Source: Adiantum capillus-veneris
Lineage: Eukaryota > Streptophyta > Polypodiopsida > Polypodiales > Pteridaceae
Length of the DNA: 64,000 nucleotides
Reading direction: 5' to 3'
Assembly (NCBI GenBank): GCA_014529385.2
Contig: CM043950.1
Coordinates: 152,398,945 to 152,462,944, forward strand
Shown in pieces: positions 10,085-21,640 of the stretch (the stretch's first letter is position 1; each line of letters opens with the position of its first letter). Position numbers and translations under genes: made by a program. The notes below the pieces were generated by a model, which ran no database searches, was not told the origin of the DNA, and was given only the letters and a program-made list of their open reading frames with translations.

Positions 10085-10490
10085 ACCTCAAGGAGGATAA
10101 TTGAAAGCACTCGAAGGGTTTACGGGACGAGCAAGAAAGCAAAAAGGGTATCAAGCAAGGGATTTTGTCGGATAGTTACGTACTAATCAGCTTATAAAGA
10201 CTCTAATGGCGAGCATAAGTGGAAATTTTACAATCTTGATCTAATTTGAGAGCATTAAACTCTCCTATCACCATCAGTGCCGTTAACGGAAAACATTTGT
10301 AATCGAATTTCACTTTAGCTAATCATTAGCAGTTTACAACATTCCGGTTGTCAATTTTTAAGCATTTAAGGTGTTTTCCGAGTCTTCTGATTTGTGTTTT
10401 GCATCTAGTCTCTCACACCTCCCACAGCTAGAGGCTCGGCGCTTGCCTGGCTCACGTAGTGAATACATATCCCGCGACACCGACGCCCGG
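9226..10490 (+). other. Repetitive block, possibly an LTR-like sequence
   Basis: It begins with an AAGGCCGCCC/GGCCACCC-rich patch (9245-9335). A TATA-like CTCTATAGATAGAGG lies near 9610-9624 and is followed by a long purine-rich leader with (CT)n arrays at 9762-9783 and 10030-10083. Near 10470 is a GACACCG...CGGTGTC palindrome. The promoter-plus-leader arrangement resembles an LTR and leader, but no second copy, primer site or ends were found. Confidence 0.25.
10030..10083. repeat. (CT)n microsatellite
   Basis: About 27 uninterrupted CT units. Confidence 0.95.
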
Positions 10491-10523
10491 TGTCACAAGC
10501 GTTGAGAGCCCATAGGCAGCCAA

Positions 10524-10766
10524 CTATGCGATTGTGTACCGCCCTAGAAGACTCTGCTGCGAGGATAGCCACTCTTCCTGGGCGCGGTATGCCCTCTCAA
10601 GGTCGGGGTCGTGTACTGCATCTCGGAACCATCGAAAGCCGACAGACGATTGTGGTTGGTGGGAGGAAGACTGCGAGTAGTAAGCATCACAAGCGTCCTC
10701 GTAAGAGAGGCCGTCGGCGAGAAATTCCTCTATGGTTCGATAGCCGGGGGTGGAAGAAGATGCCAT
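10524..10766 (-). CDS. Small MASSSTP protein, 80 aa, unknown function
   Basis: ATG at 10766, start MASSSTPGYRTIEEFLADGL, then SYEDACDAYYSQ and a GFRWFRDAVHD segment; stop at 10524. The first seven residues equal those of the unknown gene starting at 5992, and the first 20 bases of both frames are nearly the same. After that the two differ, so either they share only a leader or they belong to one fast-evolving family. No domain was recognised. It may be an isolated first exon. Confidence 0.4.
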   Translation of the reverse strand: MASSSTPGYRTIEEFLADGLSYEDACDAYYSQSSSHQPQSSVGFRWFRDAVHDPDLERAYRAQEEWLSSQQSLLGRYTIA

Positions 10767-10836
10767 ACCCTACAATTTCACAAAAAACAAAGTTCCCTAT
10801 TTAACATTGGATTCTAGTCAAAGTGAGATTCTTTAT

Positions 10837-10884
10837 TGCATAGGATTCCTCCTTGCATAGGATTCCTCCCTGCATAGGATTCCT
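10837..10884. repeat. Tandem repeat, 17-bp unit, three copies
   Basis: TGCATAGGATTCCTCC is repeated three times with single-base changes. Confidence 0.9.
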
Positions 10885-11109
10885 TTTATCTCCTATTTAG
10901 GAAATGGTTTGTGTGCTTATTTTTCTTGCATTCATTTAGAGTGTGTGTGTATGTGTGTGCTTATAATTAATATATTGTGTGTGTGCGTTAGTGTGTGGCA
11001 AAGAAACTAATCTAGTGTGTGTGTGTTGGACCTTAATCTACCATTGGGCTTCTCGATGACCATTGGGGTCTCAATCAACATCATCGCACACCCACATGGA
11101 GGTATGTTT

Positions 11110-12830
11110 TGGTATGCTTGTAACACATGCACACTAATGCTTGCATTAGTGTGTGCTTGGGCAAGCGTTACTGTGAAAACACACTATTGCATGCCCAAGC
11201 ACACACTAATGCAAGCGTTAGTGTCTGCTTATAACGCATGCACACACTAATGTTTGCATTAGTGTGTGCTTATGCACAAATTAGTGTGTGAAAACACACC
11301 AATGCATGCACACACACACTAATACAAGCATTAGTGTGTGCTTGTAGCGCATGCACACACTAATGCTCGCATTAGTGTGTGTGTGTGTGCATGCATTAGT
11401 GTGTTTTCACACACTAATTAGTGCACAAGCACACACTAATGCTTGCATTAGTGTGTGCAATTTTTTCACACACCAATGCTCACAATAGTGTGTGCTTGTG
11501 CATGCATTAGTGTGTAGACACACTAATTTGTGCACAAGCACACACTAATGCAAGCAATAGTGTGTGCTAGAGAGGTATGCACACACTAACGCTTGCATTA
11601 GTGTGTGCTTGGGCACAAATTAGTGTATGGAAACACACTAATGCAAGCATTAGTGTGTGTGTGTGTGTATAACGCTTGAATTAGTGTGTGCTTGTGCATG
11701 AATTAGTGTGTTAACACACTAATGCATGCACAACTACACACTAATGCAAGCATTAGTGTATGCTTGTAACGCATGCACACACTAATGCGGGCATTAGTGT
11801 GTGATTGTGCACAAAATAGTGTGTGAAAACACATTAATTTGTGCACAATCACACACTAATGCAAGCATTAGTGTGTGTATAATGCATCCACACACTAATG
11901 CTCACATTAGGGTGTGCTTGTGCATGCATTAGTGTGTAAACATACTAGGGTGAAAGCATGTTAACCTGTCATGCTTTTTCATGTCCCGGACAATGCTAAT
12001 TAGCACAATTTTGACATATGCTAACTAGTACAATAACTTGAGCTACATCTTCAAGATCTATGACATATGATATATCAATAGAAAGAACTTGAAACAAAGA
12101 ATCCAAATGTACAACCTCCGACAAATTTTGATATTATTTGTATAATTTTACCGGACGCCCAACTTTTTGAAGATGTGCTAACTTGAAGCTGCTAACTAGC
12201 ACAAAAAGCGTGACAGATTAACATGCTTTCACCCACTAATGCATGCACAAGCACACACTAATGCAAGCATTACTGTGTGCTTGTAACGTATGCACGCACT
12301 AATGCGGGCATTAGTGTCTAATTGTGCACAAAATAGTGTGTGAAAACACACTAATTTGTGCACAATCACACACTAATGCAAGCATTAGTGTGTGTATAAT
12401 GCATGCACACACTAATTCTTGCATTAGTGTGTGTATAATGCATGCACACACTATTGCTTGCATTAGTGTGTGCTTGGGCATAAATTAGTGTGTGGAAACA
12501 CACTAATGCAAGCATTAGTGTGTGTGTGTATAATGCATGCACACACTAATGCTTGCATTAGTGTGTGCTTGTAACGCATGCACACACTAATGCGGGCATT
12601 AGTGTGTGATTGTGCACAAATTAATGTGTTTTCACACACTATTTTGTGCACAATCACACACTAATGCCCGTATTAGTGTGTGTATGATGCATGCACACAC
12701 TAATGCTTGCATTAGTGTGTGATTGTGCACAAAATAGTGTGTGTGTGTATGCGTGTGTGTACAATGTGTGTGTGCATGTTAGTGCATGTGTGTGTATGCA
12801 TTATGTGTGTGTATGTGTGCAATGTGTTGA
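11110..12830. repeat. Palindromic minisatellite (CACACACTAATGC family)
   Basis: About 1.4 kb, excluding the MITE inside it, built from the word CACACACTAATGC and its complement GCATTAGTGTGTG in head-to-head pairs. These are joined by GTGCACAA, GCATGCA or TAACGCATGC spacers. Each pair can form a short hairpin. Flanks grade into (TG)n at 10940-11030 and 12735-12830. No protein or regular spacer pattern is present. Confidence 0.92.
11948..12234. mobile_element. MITE with 4-bp TSD, copy A (287 bp)
   Basis: Terminal inverted repeats begin GGGTGAAAGCATGTTAA and continue for over 20 bases, with inner homology GTGCTAGTTAGCA. It is flanked by ACTA on both sides (11944-11947 and 12235-12238). A second copy in reverse orientation lies at 61285. 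No coding capacity. The 4-bp TSD narrows the source transposase to groups with that footprint, but TTAA is not the target, so piggyBac is excluded. Confidence 0.92.
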
Positions 12831-13690
12831 GGCGGTCCGGGGTGGGCAACAAAAGAGGCAACCTCTAAACACCCCTCAAGGCTCCGATGCTGCTCAATTG
12901 GGGCTGGCGCAACCACAAGCACAACACAACAACCAACCCACAGCCAAACCCAAATAAGATAGGGGCACCACCTAGTTAGAGAGCGAACTAGGACGCAAAA
13001 GAGGAGAATCGCTTAGCAATACAAGCGAGAAGGGAGGGTACACTATCACTAATTTAAATGCTACAAATACACACACCAAACACACACACATACACATACA
13101 CACACACAAAATAAAGAGAGAGATCTTTGTGCAAGAATTTAGCTTCAATTTTAATGATTGACGTGGGTGTATGAACAGCTTGGAGGAGAGTCAAGAGACA
13201 CGATTAAGTTTGATGATGTTACAATCGACAAATTATCTTAGGGTTATGGGAGACCTCTCACCATACAACCCTCTTATAATGTTTTCCCAAGCAAAAAAAA
13301 CAAACACAAGAGCTCTTGAGTCACATACAAGAAGATACTACCGAAGAATCTCAAAATGAAAACGCGTCACCTTCAACCAAACGAGATGAGGTTGCCAAGC
13401 GTGAATTGGAGAGACTCAAGAGAGTTTTGACCCGCGATTTGCACCCAACTTATTGATTAAATTGATGCGCAAGAGTAGGTACAACTTTGATTGGAAGTTA
13501 TGAATCACTCATTCCCTTGCAATGTTACAACTAGCTCAAAGAAGCTTTCCTATACACTACATGTAATGGTACATAGAGAGCTCACTCTCACTCCCTAAAA
13601 CTAAGATGGTGTATGGCACTCTCAAAGAAGTGAGAAATAGTGTAGGGATCCTTGCCATTTACAAAGGGAGAAGGGCTCTATTTATAGGTG
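12831..13690. other. Non-coding stretch, weakly LTR-like on minus strand
   Basis: No gene. A CA-rich patch lies at 13070-13110. On the minus strand a CCTATAAATAG motif (about 13677-13687) followed by a leader recalls an LTR promoter, but no ends or partner were found. Confidence 0.25.
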
Positions 13691-14040
13691 AGGAGAGCCC
13701 TAATTAGGATTATACCTAATCAACATTTTCATAGAAAATCATGTTTATGAAATTTTATATGTTCTTATGAGAGTGGGGCTCTCTTGTCTATTGAGTCACA
13801 TGGATGTGGGATCAAGAGGAGAGAATTATTGAGGTGAAATAGATAAGATTCTAGAGAGGTGAGTGAGGAGAGCCCTAATTAGGATTATACCTAATCAACA
13901 TTTTCATAGAAAATCATGTTTATGAAATTTTATATGTTCTTATGAGAGTGGGGCTCTCTTGTCTATTGAGTCACATGGATGTGGGCTCAAGAGGAGAGAA
14001 TTATTGAGGTGAAATAGATAAGATTCTAGAGAGGTGAGTG
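13691..14040. repeat. Tandem duplication, 175-bp unit, two copies
   Basis: Both copies start AGGAGAGCCCTAATTAGGAT and are almost identical to the end of the second near 14040, which indicates a recent duplication. Confidence 0.93.
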
Positions 14041-15217
14041 ATTTTTTGTGTGAGGTTGCCTACTCTACGGTAGAGTAGAGTGGGTGCAATTTACAAAAAA
14101 AAAAAAGGTTAGCAGTTAGTGTTAGTAGTTTGAAGTTAGTAGGATGGGGTAAAATTACATGGCATATGCACTCAAGGTGTATTATATGATTTATACAATG
14201 ATAAAAAGTAAGAGAAGAATGAGAATATACACAATTTGGTGAAAACCATAAGATGTAAATGAAATTTTCCACCTCCTCCTCCAATGAATGAAGCGGTTGT
14301 AGAACTTTGTCGGTGCAGTTCTTGTGACCATGGGAAAGTTGAATTCTCCATGATCAAACTCTTCCTTTTGCAGGGCTTGATGTTGGTTATTTTCTGATTT
14401 TTTTCTCTTTTATGAAAGGATGAAGAGGTTATGGTAATATGAATTTGATTCTAGAGAGAGAAATTGAGCTATATGTGTGTAGAGATGATAATCTTTTGAG
14501 CTATGGAGTAAGGAGAGATGGAAATGGTGAAGAAGATGAAGTAAGCCAAGAAAGTTGCAGGTTTGAGTGAGGGATGGAGAGAAATGAGTGTATGTGTGTG
14601 GAAGTGGGAAAGGAGGTGAGAGAAGACTATGGGTTACTTTGTGAGAAAAGTGGGCAGACTGGGGTCCACTGAAAAAATCATAGCTCACTGGTGGTTGCTC
14701 CAAAAATCACCAAAATTTTTGAGGTGATTATTCAGATTTTTTTCCACATTTTCTCTTTTGACCACCGCTCCAAATTCGGAGTGGAGATGGGTGCCAAAAA
14801 TTTCACCAAAAAGCCTGGTTTTTATGCCTGCAACAGTCTTTTAGTGCCCCCCTCCTTCGTTGAATTTGTACAATGCATCCAAGAGTGAGCCCCTCCTTTG
14901 TCATATCATAATACAAAGCATCCAAGTTGCCCTTTACACATGCATGGAGGAGGATTATTGGTGAATAAAGCAATATATACATGGTGGGACTAGTGTATGA
15001 ACTATTCATGGATTTTAGCTCAATGAGCACATGGTCTTAGAATAATGAGTAAAAATAAAAATAAAAAATATGGAGGAATTATGGATATGGAAAGATATTG
15101 GAATCATATGATATGGTTCCTCTTTGTATTATTTTGGGTGAACGAGAAAAAGGTATACAAGTAAATAATATAATAAACGTGACTAAGAGAGTAGAAATCA
15201 ATTTTTGTTTTCACGAG
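14041..15217. other. Non-coding stretch
   Basis: No gene recognised. A short palindrome CTACTCTACGGTAGAGTAG lies near 14060. Open frames here lack any protein-like composition. Confidence 0.45.
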
Positions 15218-15280
15218 CACTACAAGAGGCTATTCATATAAGCGACGCTCACACTGCGACGCTCAAAAAAAAAAAATCCC

Positions 15281-15338
15281 GGCGTCGCTATGAGCGTCGC
15301 AAATTTACAAGTAAATTTGCGATGCTCATAGCGACGCC
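15281..15338. repeat. Subterminal hairpin of CACTA copy 1
   Basis: GGCGTCGCTATGAGCGTCGC and AAATTTAC pair with their complements across a two-base loop. One mismatch breaks an otherwise perfect arm of about 28 bp. Copy 2 has a longer version. Confidence 0.9.
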
Positions 15339-15428
15339 GGCTAGGCTAAAAAAAATAACAGAGAGCGCCCAAAAACTCAGATCTCAGATTTGAGTTTTTC
15401 GGCGCCCTCAAGCAAGGAGCAGGTAACG

Positions 15429-15430
<2 letters not shown>

Positions 15431-15483
<53 letters not shown>

Positions 15484-15573
15484 CTCCACACACACACACA
15501 CACACAGGAGGAGAGGAAGGAGAGCCAGGTATGCTCCTTCCCTCTCCTCACTCTCATGTTCCTTTCCCCTCTT

Positions 15574-15616
<43 letters not shown>

Positions 15617-15629
15617 TACACATAGTGTT

Positions 15630-15671
<42 letters not shown>

Positions 15672-15960
15672 TACAAACATAAATAAAAACGCACACACAC
15701 ATACATAAACAAAGAATGCACACACACATTGAGAGAGGAAAAGAGAGAGAGAGCATGCATAAACAAAAAACGCACACATTGAGAGAGGAAAAGAGAGAGA
15801 GAACATGCATAAACAAAAAACGCACACATTGAGAGAGGAAAAGAGAGAGAAAACATGCATGAACAAAAAAACGCACACACATTGAGAGAGAAAGAGAGAG
15901 AAAACATGCATAAACAAAAAAACTCACACACATTGAGAGAGAAAGAGAGAGAAACTAATT
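15431..15960. repeat. Compound microsatellite and GAGAGAGG minisatellite
   Basis: (CT)n, (CA)n and (GA)n runs are followed by four or five units of about 57 bp. Each unit contains ACGCACACATTGAGAGAGG and ATGCATAAACAAAAA. Copy 2 has the same array with different unit numbers. Confidence 0.92.
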
Positions 15961-17290
15961 TAACATCGTAGGAAACTAATTAAAATTAAAAGACCTAAAG
16001 ATCTAGCCGACGAGGAGTTGAACTCAAGACCTATTATTCAAGAGGGAAATGGCATAACCAATCTATCATACTTGTCATGGGTGATAGAAAGGTTATACCA
16101 TTTATCTCTTTTTATTGGCACACACATCCACACACGCGCACACACACAAGAAGAAGAGAGTTATAACGTCGTAGGAAACTATCCTAAAAGATGTTAAAGA
16201 TTAGGTTAGATGTAGACTTACGTTAAATTAGATTTAGGTTTATTTAAGTTAAATTAGATTAGATTTAGGTTTATTTTTAGTTAGATTTACGTTTATTTAC
16301 GCTAGATTTAGATTTATGTCATATTAGATTAGATTTAGGTCTCCATAGACTGCGATGCCTGCATGAAGCGGGTGAAGAAAGCCCTCAATGGAATATAGGG
16401 TATTGCTGCCTTCACTCATGGTGGGCTCCGTCGATCCAAACGTACTGGTGAAATGTCTTTAGAAGATAGGGAAGAAGGTGGATCTTCAGGGCGGCAAGAG
16501 TCACTAATCCCCGACAATGACCATCTAGACAACCTCTAGTCATTCAACAGCAACTTCAAAGTTAGTAACAAGAGCAAGAACGGTCCAAAGGGCCAATTGC
16601 TGTCGCCAGATGTGGATGGAGATGAGGCAGCGTCACCGCCAGAAGTTCACTCTCACATCTTTAGTGATGAGAATGCCAACTCTTGCCGAGTTATGTGAAA
16701 AATTATGTGTTAAATCAGTTTTAAGGTTCTTATAATCCCTGTTAGTTTAGTTCTTTGTTTTTAATATAACATAATTTACGTTAGATTTAGATTTATGTTA
16801 TATTAGATTAGACTTAGGTTTATTTAGGTTCACACACACACACACACACACACACACAAGAAGAAGAGAGTTTTAACGTCGTAGGAAACTATCCCAAAAG
16901 ACGTTAAAGATTAGGCTAGATGTACACTTACGTTAAATTAGATTTAGGTTTATTTTTAGTTAGATTTACGTTTATTTAGATTTACGCTTATTTACGTTAG
17001 ATCGAGTCCACGCAAGAATTACTTACGGTTTAGGGTTTAGAGTTAGACGAATAGTGAAAAGATCTACTGTGAAAAGATGTTAAGATGCTGTGAAGTGCTA
17101 CAGCTAGAGAAGAGACAAAGGGGTTTTGTCCACTACATGCAGTATCATGTAGACGTGGGTCTGTAGATTTCTTGTACCCACAAATATAGGTATTGACCAA
17201 TAAAGACGAGATTATAACCCGGTGGTTCTGATCCCCGTGCACCTCTAGACCGAGGTGTGCGGGGATTGGACATGACTAGAGAATGTGAGG

Positions 17291-17331
<41 letters not shown>

Positions 17332-17393
17332 GACGAAGAATGCCAATAGAATATTAAATTTGTTGTCCAGGTTATAAGATTTTTATCCTCATT

Positions 17394-20300
17394 ATGAGTA
17401 GTGACGAGGATGTGGGACCGTGCAACCGAAACACCTATCTCTCAACGAGGGTCTTATGTCCTTGTAATCAATGCAAGCATGATGTGCGACAGACAAGACG
17501 TGTTTCTTTGCAGCACGTTCGCAAATTTGGCGAGTTCAATCCATCTATTATAGATCGAGTTGTTGCCAATTATAACTCGTCGGACTCTGACGCTGGCCAA
17601 CAAGCAGCAATCTTGCAACCCAATAGACGTGTTCGCAGGCGCTTTGGTCAAGCAGCATATGTGAGGCCAAAAGATGTAGCCTCTGACAGCTCGGGGGATG
17701 ATCATGCAGAGCACATTCCCCACGAGGCAATGTTTGAGCCCGAGATTGATGAAATGATCGAGACGATCATGGATTCAGAAAGGCTTATCTATGATGATAT
17801 GAAAAGTGAAGCCGATACGCCATTGTATAATGGAGCACGTATGTCTAGATTGAAAGCACTCCTGGTTCTTCTCAACATGCAGGCAAAGTTTGGATGGAGT
17901 GACACTAGCGTCACAGCGCTTTTCAAGTGATCTATTACAATTAGTTTACTTTAATAAAACTCTAAATGTAAAATGATCTTATAGATTTTTACACGACTGT
18001 ATCGCATTTTTATGTTGTGTAGATTTCTTAAAGAGCACATTCTACCAGCTGACAATGTGATGCCAGATTCCCGAGATGAAGCATGAAAGATTTTGCAAAA
18101 CTTGGGGATGGATTACAATTCTATCCACGCTTGTCCTAATGACTGCATTCTTTTCAGAGGGGAATACATAGACATGGAGAAGTGTCCGAAATGTGATTCC
18201 GAAAGATATCGAGTAGATCTCCACGGGACAAAAATTCCACAAATGGTTTTGCGACATTTCCCTCTGCTTCCTCGCATCAAGCATTTCTTCGAATGTAAGT
18301 CCATGGCCGCCCTAGCATCATGGCATGAGGAGAATAAATCTTCGGATGGTGTGCTACGAATTCCTGCAGATTGCGTAGCCTGGAAACAGATAGATGGAAC
18401 ATGGTCGGATTTTGCCAAGGAAGCTCGAAATTTGCGCTTAGGCCTGGCTATGGATGGCGTAAATCCATTTGGTCAAAGATCAACATCTTACAGTGTATGG
18501 CCTATTATAATCGTCAACTACAACATTCCCTCGTGGTTGACTACGAAGAAGGGGCACCTATGGCTAAGCTTGATTGTGCCAGGGCGATATAAAGTGGAGA
18601 ATATGGATGTGTATCTTCGTCCACTATTGGAAGAGCTACAACAATTGTGGATTGGCATAGAGGTGGTGGATATGAGCCGACACACAGGACGACGGAATGC
18701 TTTGATCAGAGGCATTCTAATGTGGACCATGCATGACTGTCCCGGGCTAACAAAATGCTCAGGTGATCTATTGAAACTCCTCACTCAGACACTGTATATC
18801 TTGTTTTTTTCCATAGTTGATCTATTATCATGTGTATACATGCAGGGCTTCAAACAAGCGGATAGAGAGCATGTGTCACATGTGGACCTAGACTGAATGC
18901 ACGTAGGGCGCCCTCACTGAAGAAGCAAATCTACGAAGGTCATCAAGCGTATCTTCCAGAGAATCATGTGTTACGCGATGGCTTTTTGGGAAGAGAGCCA
19001 CCAAGGATGTCTGCACAATCATGGTTAGAGCAGAAGGAGATGTGCGATGACGGATTGCCTCCAGGGATGAAGAGACTATCTCTATGGTACGAGTTACCAT
19101 ACTGGCCCCGACTCATGATCAATCACTTGCTCGATCCAATGCACATATTCAAGAATGTGGGTAGTCTACTATGGGACCATCTGACCGGCAAGAAAGATAC
19201 TTTGGGAGCCAGAGTTGACCTTAGAAATGTGGATCGTATGGAGAAATATTGGCCGCAAATAGCGTCTGATGGATCGATAAAACTCCCTAAAGCACCCAGG
19301 ATTTTCACAGGAGCCCAAGAACGCAAAGTAAAAGAGACCATTCGATCTTTGCGGACCCCCACTGGCGTAATGCACTCGCTCCGAACGTGCTTTACTAAAG
19401 AAGGAAAGCTTACCGGTTTGAAGTCACACGATTGGCATAAAATGTGTCAGGTACGTTCATAGTGGACTTTAATAACATTGCATAAAATGTGGACTTTAAT
19501 ATCATTGCTGCACATACTTTACAGTTTATTTTACCGGTTGCCATTGAGGGATGTTTGTCTCTCGACATCCGTAACACAATCTACAAACTTGCAAAGCTGG
19601 TGCAATGGATCTCACAAAAGGAGATCAACGTAGACTCCATACCATTCGCCAAACTAAATGCTGCGGAGCTTGTGTGCATGTTTGAGAAACATTTTCCTAC
19701 TACAATGCTAACCATTCAGGTGCATCTTCTTGTTCACATAGTTGATGAGGTGGAAATAGCTGGCACAGTTCATTCCAGATGGATGTTCTTCTTAGAGCGT
19801 TTCATGAAAACGCTTAAGGGATATGTGCGTCAAAAGGCACGTCCGGAGGGTAGCATGGCAGAAGGTTGGTTGGTATCAGAGTCCCTAGTGTACATTGGAG
19901 AGTGGCTAGACGGATTTGATAAATCCCGGGACACGCTATGGCGAACCATAGATGATGAGCGCATATCTGGGATTGTCATGTGCAATCTCGGTGTTGAGAA
20001 GAAGATGACGGAAGATCTAGAGGCTAAAATCAACCGATTTTGCATGCTTCACAATCCAGTGATGCAAAAGTGGATTTCACAATATGAGGATGCAAAGCAA
20101 GAGCGATAAAGGGCACGAATCGAGTGGAGACGGGGAAGAAGACCACCGATGCACTATCTGACGGGTCTGGAGAGCCTACCAACATTCATGAGCTTAAGAT
20201 GGTTGCACAATCAATTGAAAAGCGCACAACAATGCGGTGACTAAGTGACTGAGGAAGAGTGGGAGTACTCTCGAGGTTGCGCGACCAAGGTAAGTTTGCA

Positions 20301-21122
20301 ATGTACGACTAGATAGTGACTTTATTTCTAAACGTTTGAACGGCCACTCATAATCTTTGTTCGTTGTAGTATAAGTCATACACAGCAGCATGGTGTAAAG
20401 GTCGACATTTTAGGGTGGAACGGATCGACAAAAAGCGTTTTACTCAAGATTGTGGAATCATGGCAAAATTTGAACAGTCTAGTCGACGACGTTCCTCTGA
20501 TGCAGATCCTGTGGTGGCGGAACTCACTTACTTCGGCACGCTACAAGAGATTTTGAGGATCGATTACAAAGGATTTTTTTTCGACTTGTTCGACGTGCAA
20601 TGGTTCAAGATAATCATGGAGGGTCGCAACGCTACTGTGCGTAGAGGAGAGTCTGGTTTTCTTGAGGTGGATTCTACTAAGAAATGGACTGACCTAAGAG
20701 ACACTTTCGTACTACCCGAGCATTGTGAACAAGTAAGTATGTAAATAGTTAACATCCCCCTTTTACAAGTTATGTGCTTGAAAGCTCTCATGTAAGTTAT
20801 GTGGCTCTGGCAGGTAATATTTCATCCTACAAAGTCTACATCAAATTGGTGGTACGTCATAGAGGTAGCCCCTCGTAGTGCAAGGACGTATGAAGGCTAC
20901 CATGTGCCAATCACAACGGCATCAATGGAGGAGATAAGAGAAGATGCTCAATCAGAAGCCGCTGCGGTGGTTCCAGACGAACATCAAGATGCTACTGCTC
21001 TATATGGGGTGCATGGAGAGGAGCTACAAAATGAAACAGAGGATATGTGTTTAAACGGAGAGCTCTATATAGATATAGGAAGTTATGCTGAGTTATGCGA
21101 GGATGAGAGAGAGATCTCTTAA
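17394..21122 (+). pseudogene. tnpD-like CACTA transposase, copy 1 (six exons, broken)
   Basis: The DDE-type transposase of En/Spm elements, which cuts and joins the ends. Exons read by frame and by comparison with copy 2: 17394-17926 (CPCNQCK motif, transposase-associated type), 18023-18762, 18846-19450, 19525-20289, 20370-20732 and 20814-21122. Exons 2-3 form the Tnp2/transposase_21 core (GMDYNSIHACPNDCILF, LLPRIKHFF, WTMHDCPG, LDPMHIFKNV). Exon 4 is DUF4218-like (FILPVAIEGCLS, LLVHIVDEVE, GSMAEGWLVSE). Exon 5 is DUF4216-like (YFGTLQEILRIDY, FDVQWFK). Lesions: TGA at 18084-18086 where copy 2 reads AGA; TAG at 18863-18865 shared with copy 2; TAA at 20107-20109; and exon 1 ends AA|GT rather than AG|GT. 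Confidence 0.9.
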
Positions 21123-21394
21123 AGCCACAAATATTGTATTTGAACAATTTTGCTCCGTGTTGTAAAAGCTCTGGCTCTCTAAGTACCTTCCATGGTGTAT
21201 AACGCTCTTTTCTACTCGCGCTCACATCTTTTGATTGAAAATTTTGAGTTTTCGACTTGCCTCTTCTATCACTCAATTCATTGCGTCATTGTATTTATAT
21301 GCGTCATTACGTCATTGTATTTAATGGTCTTTGCGTCATTGTCTACTCTATTCATTCAATATTAAGTTTAAATATTCGTGTGTTTAATGCAGGT

Positions 21395-21640
21395 ATGGAT
21401 GATGTGTCAATTCATTTTGCCTATGATATGTACAATCAATCAATTCATTTTGCCTATGATGTGTACAATTGTCAATTTTGCAAACAATGTATCTTGTGGG
21501 TGACTATTTTGGGTCTATTATCTACCCTTGCACTTTTTTTAAAAATTGAATCAAGTACAATATGGTTGATGGGTGGCAGGGCATTCAATGCCCTGTCACC
21601 AAAAAAAAATAATCTCGGGCGTCGCTATAACCGTCGCTAT
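21395..21640 (+). pseudogene. tnpA-like remnant after internal deletion
   Basis: The intron acceptor and ATGGATGATG start of the tnpA-like gene remain at 21395. The sequence then jumps to the 3' flank (TCAATTCATTTTGCC) that in copies 2 and 3 lies about 1.4 kb further on. All DNA-binding sequence is gone. Confidence 0.85.

Noticed and set aside
9643-10104. 153-codon plus-strand frame
   Set aside because: Lys/Glu/Ser-rich translation of a purine-rich leader with CT repeats; more likely non-coding LTR-like DNA.
11110-12830. CRISPR-like array of palindromic repeats
   Set aside because: No unique spacers, repeats in both orientations, eukaryotic context and a MITE inside; it is a minisatellite.
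14410-14703. 97-codon minus-strand frame rich in Ser, His, Leu
   Set aside because: Composition follows a purine-rich plus strand; no motif, promoter or splice support.
15990-16095. Functional tRNA gene
   Set aside because: The anticodon and T stems do not pair; only box-like motifs remain.
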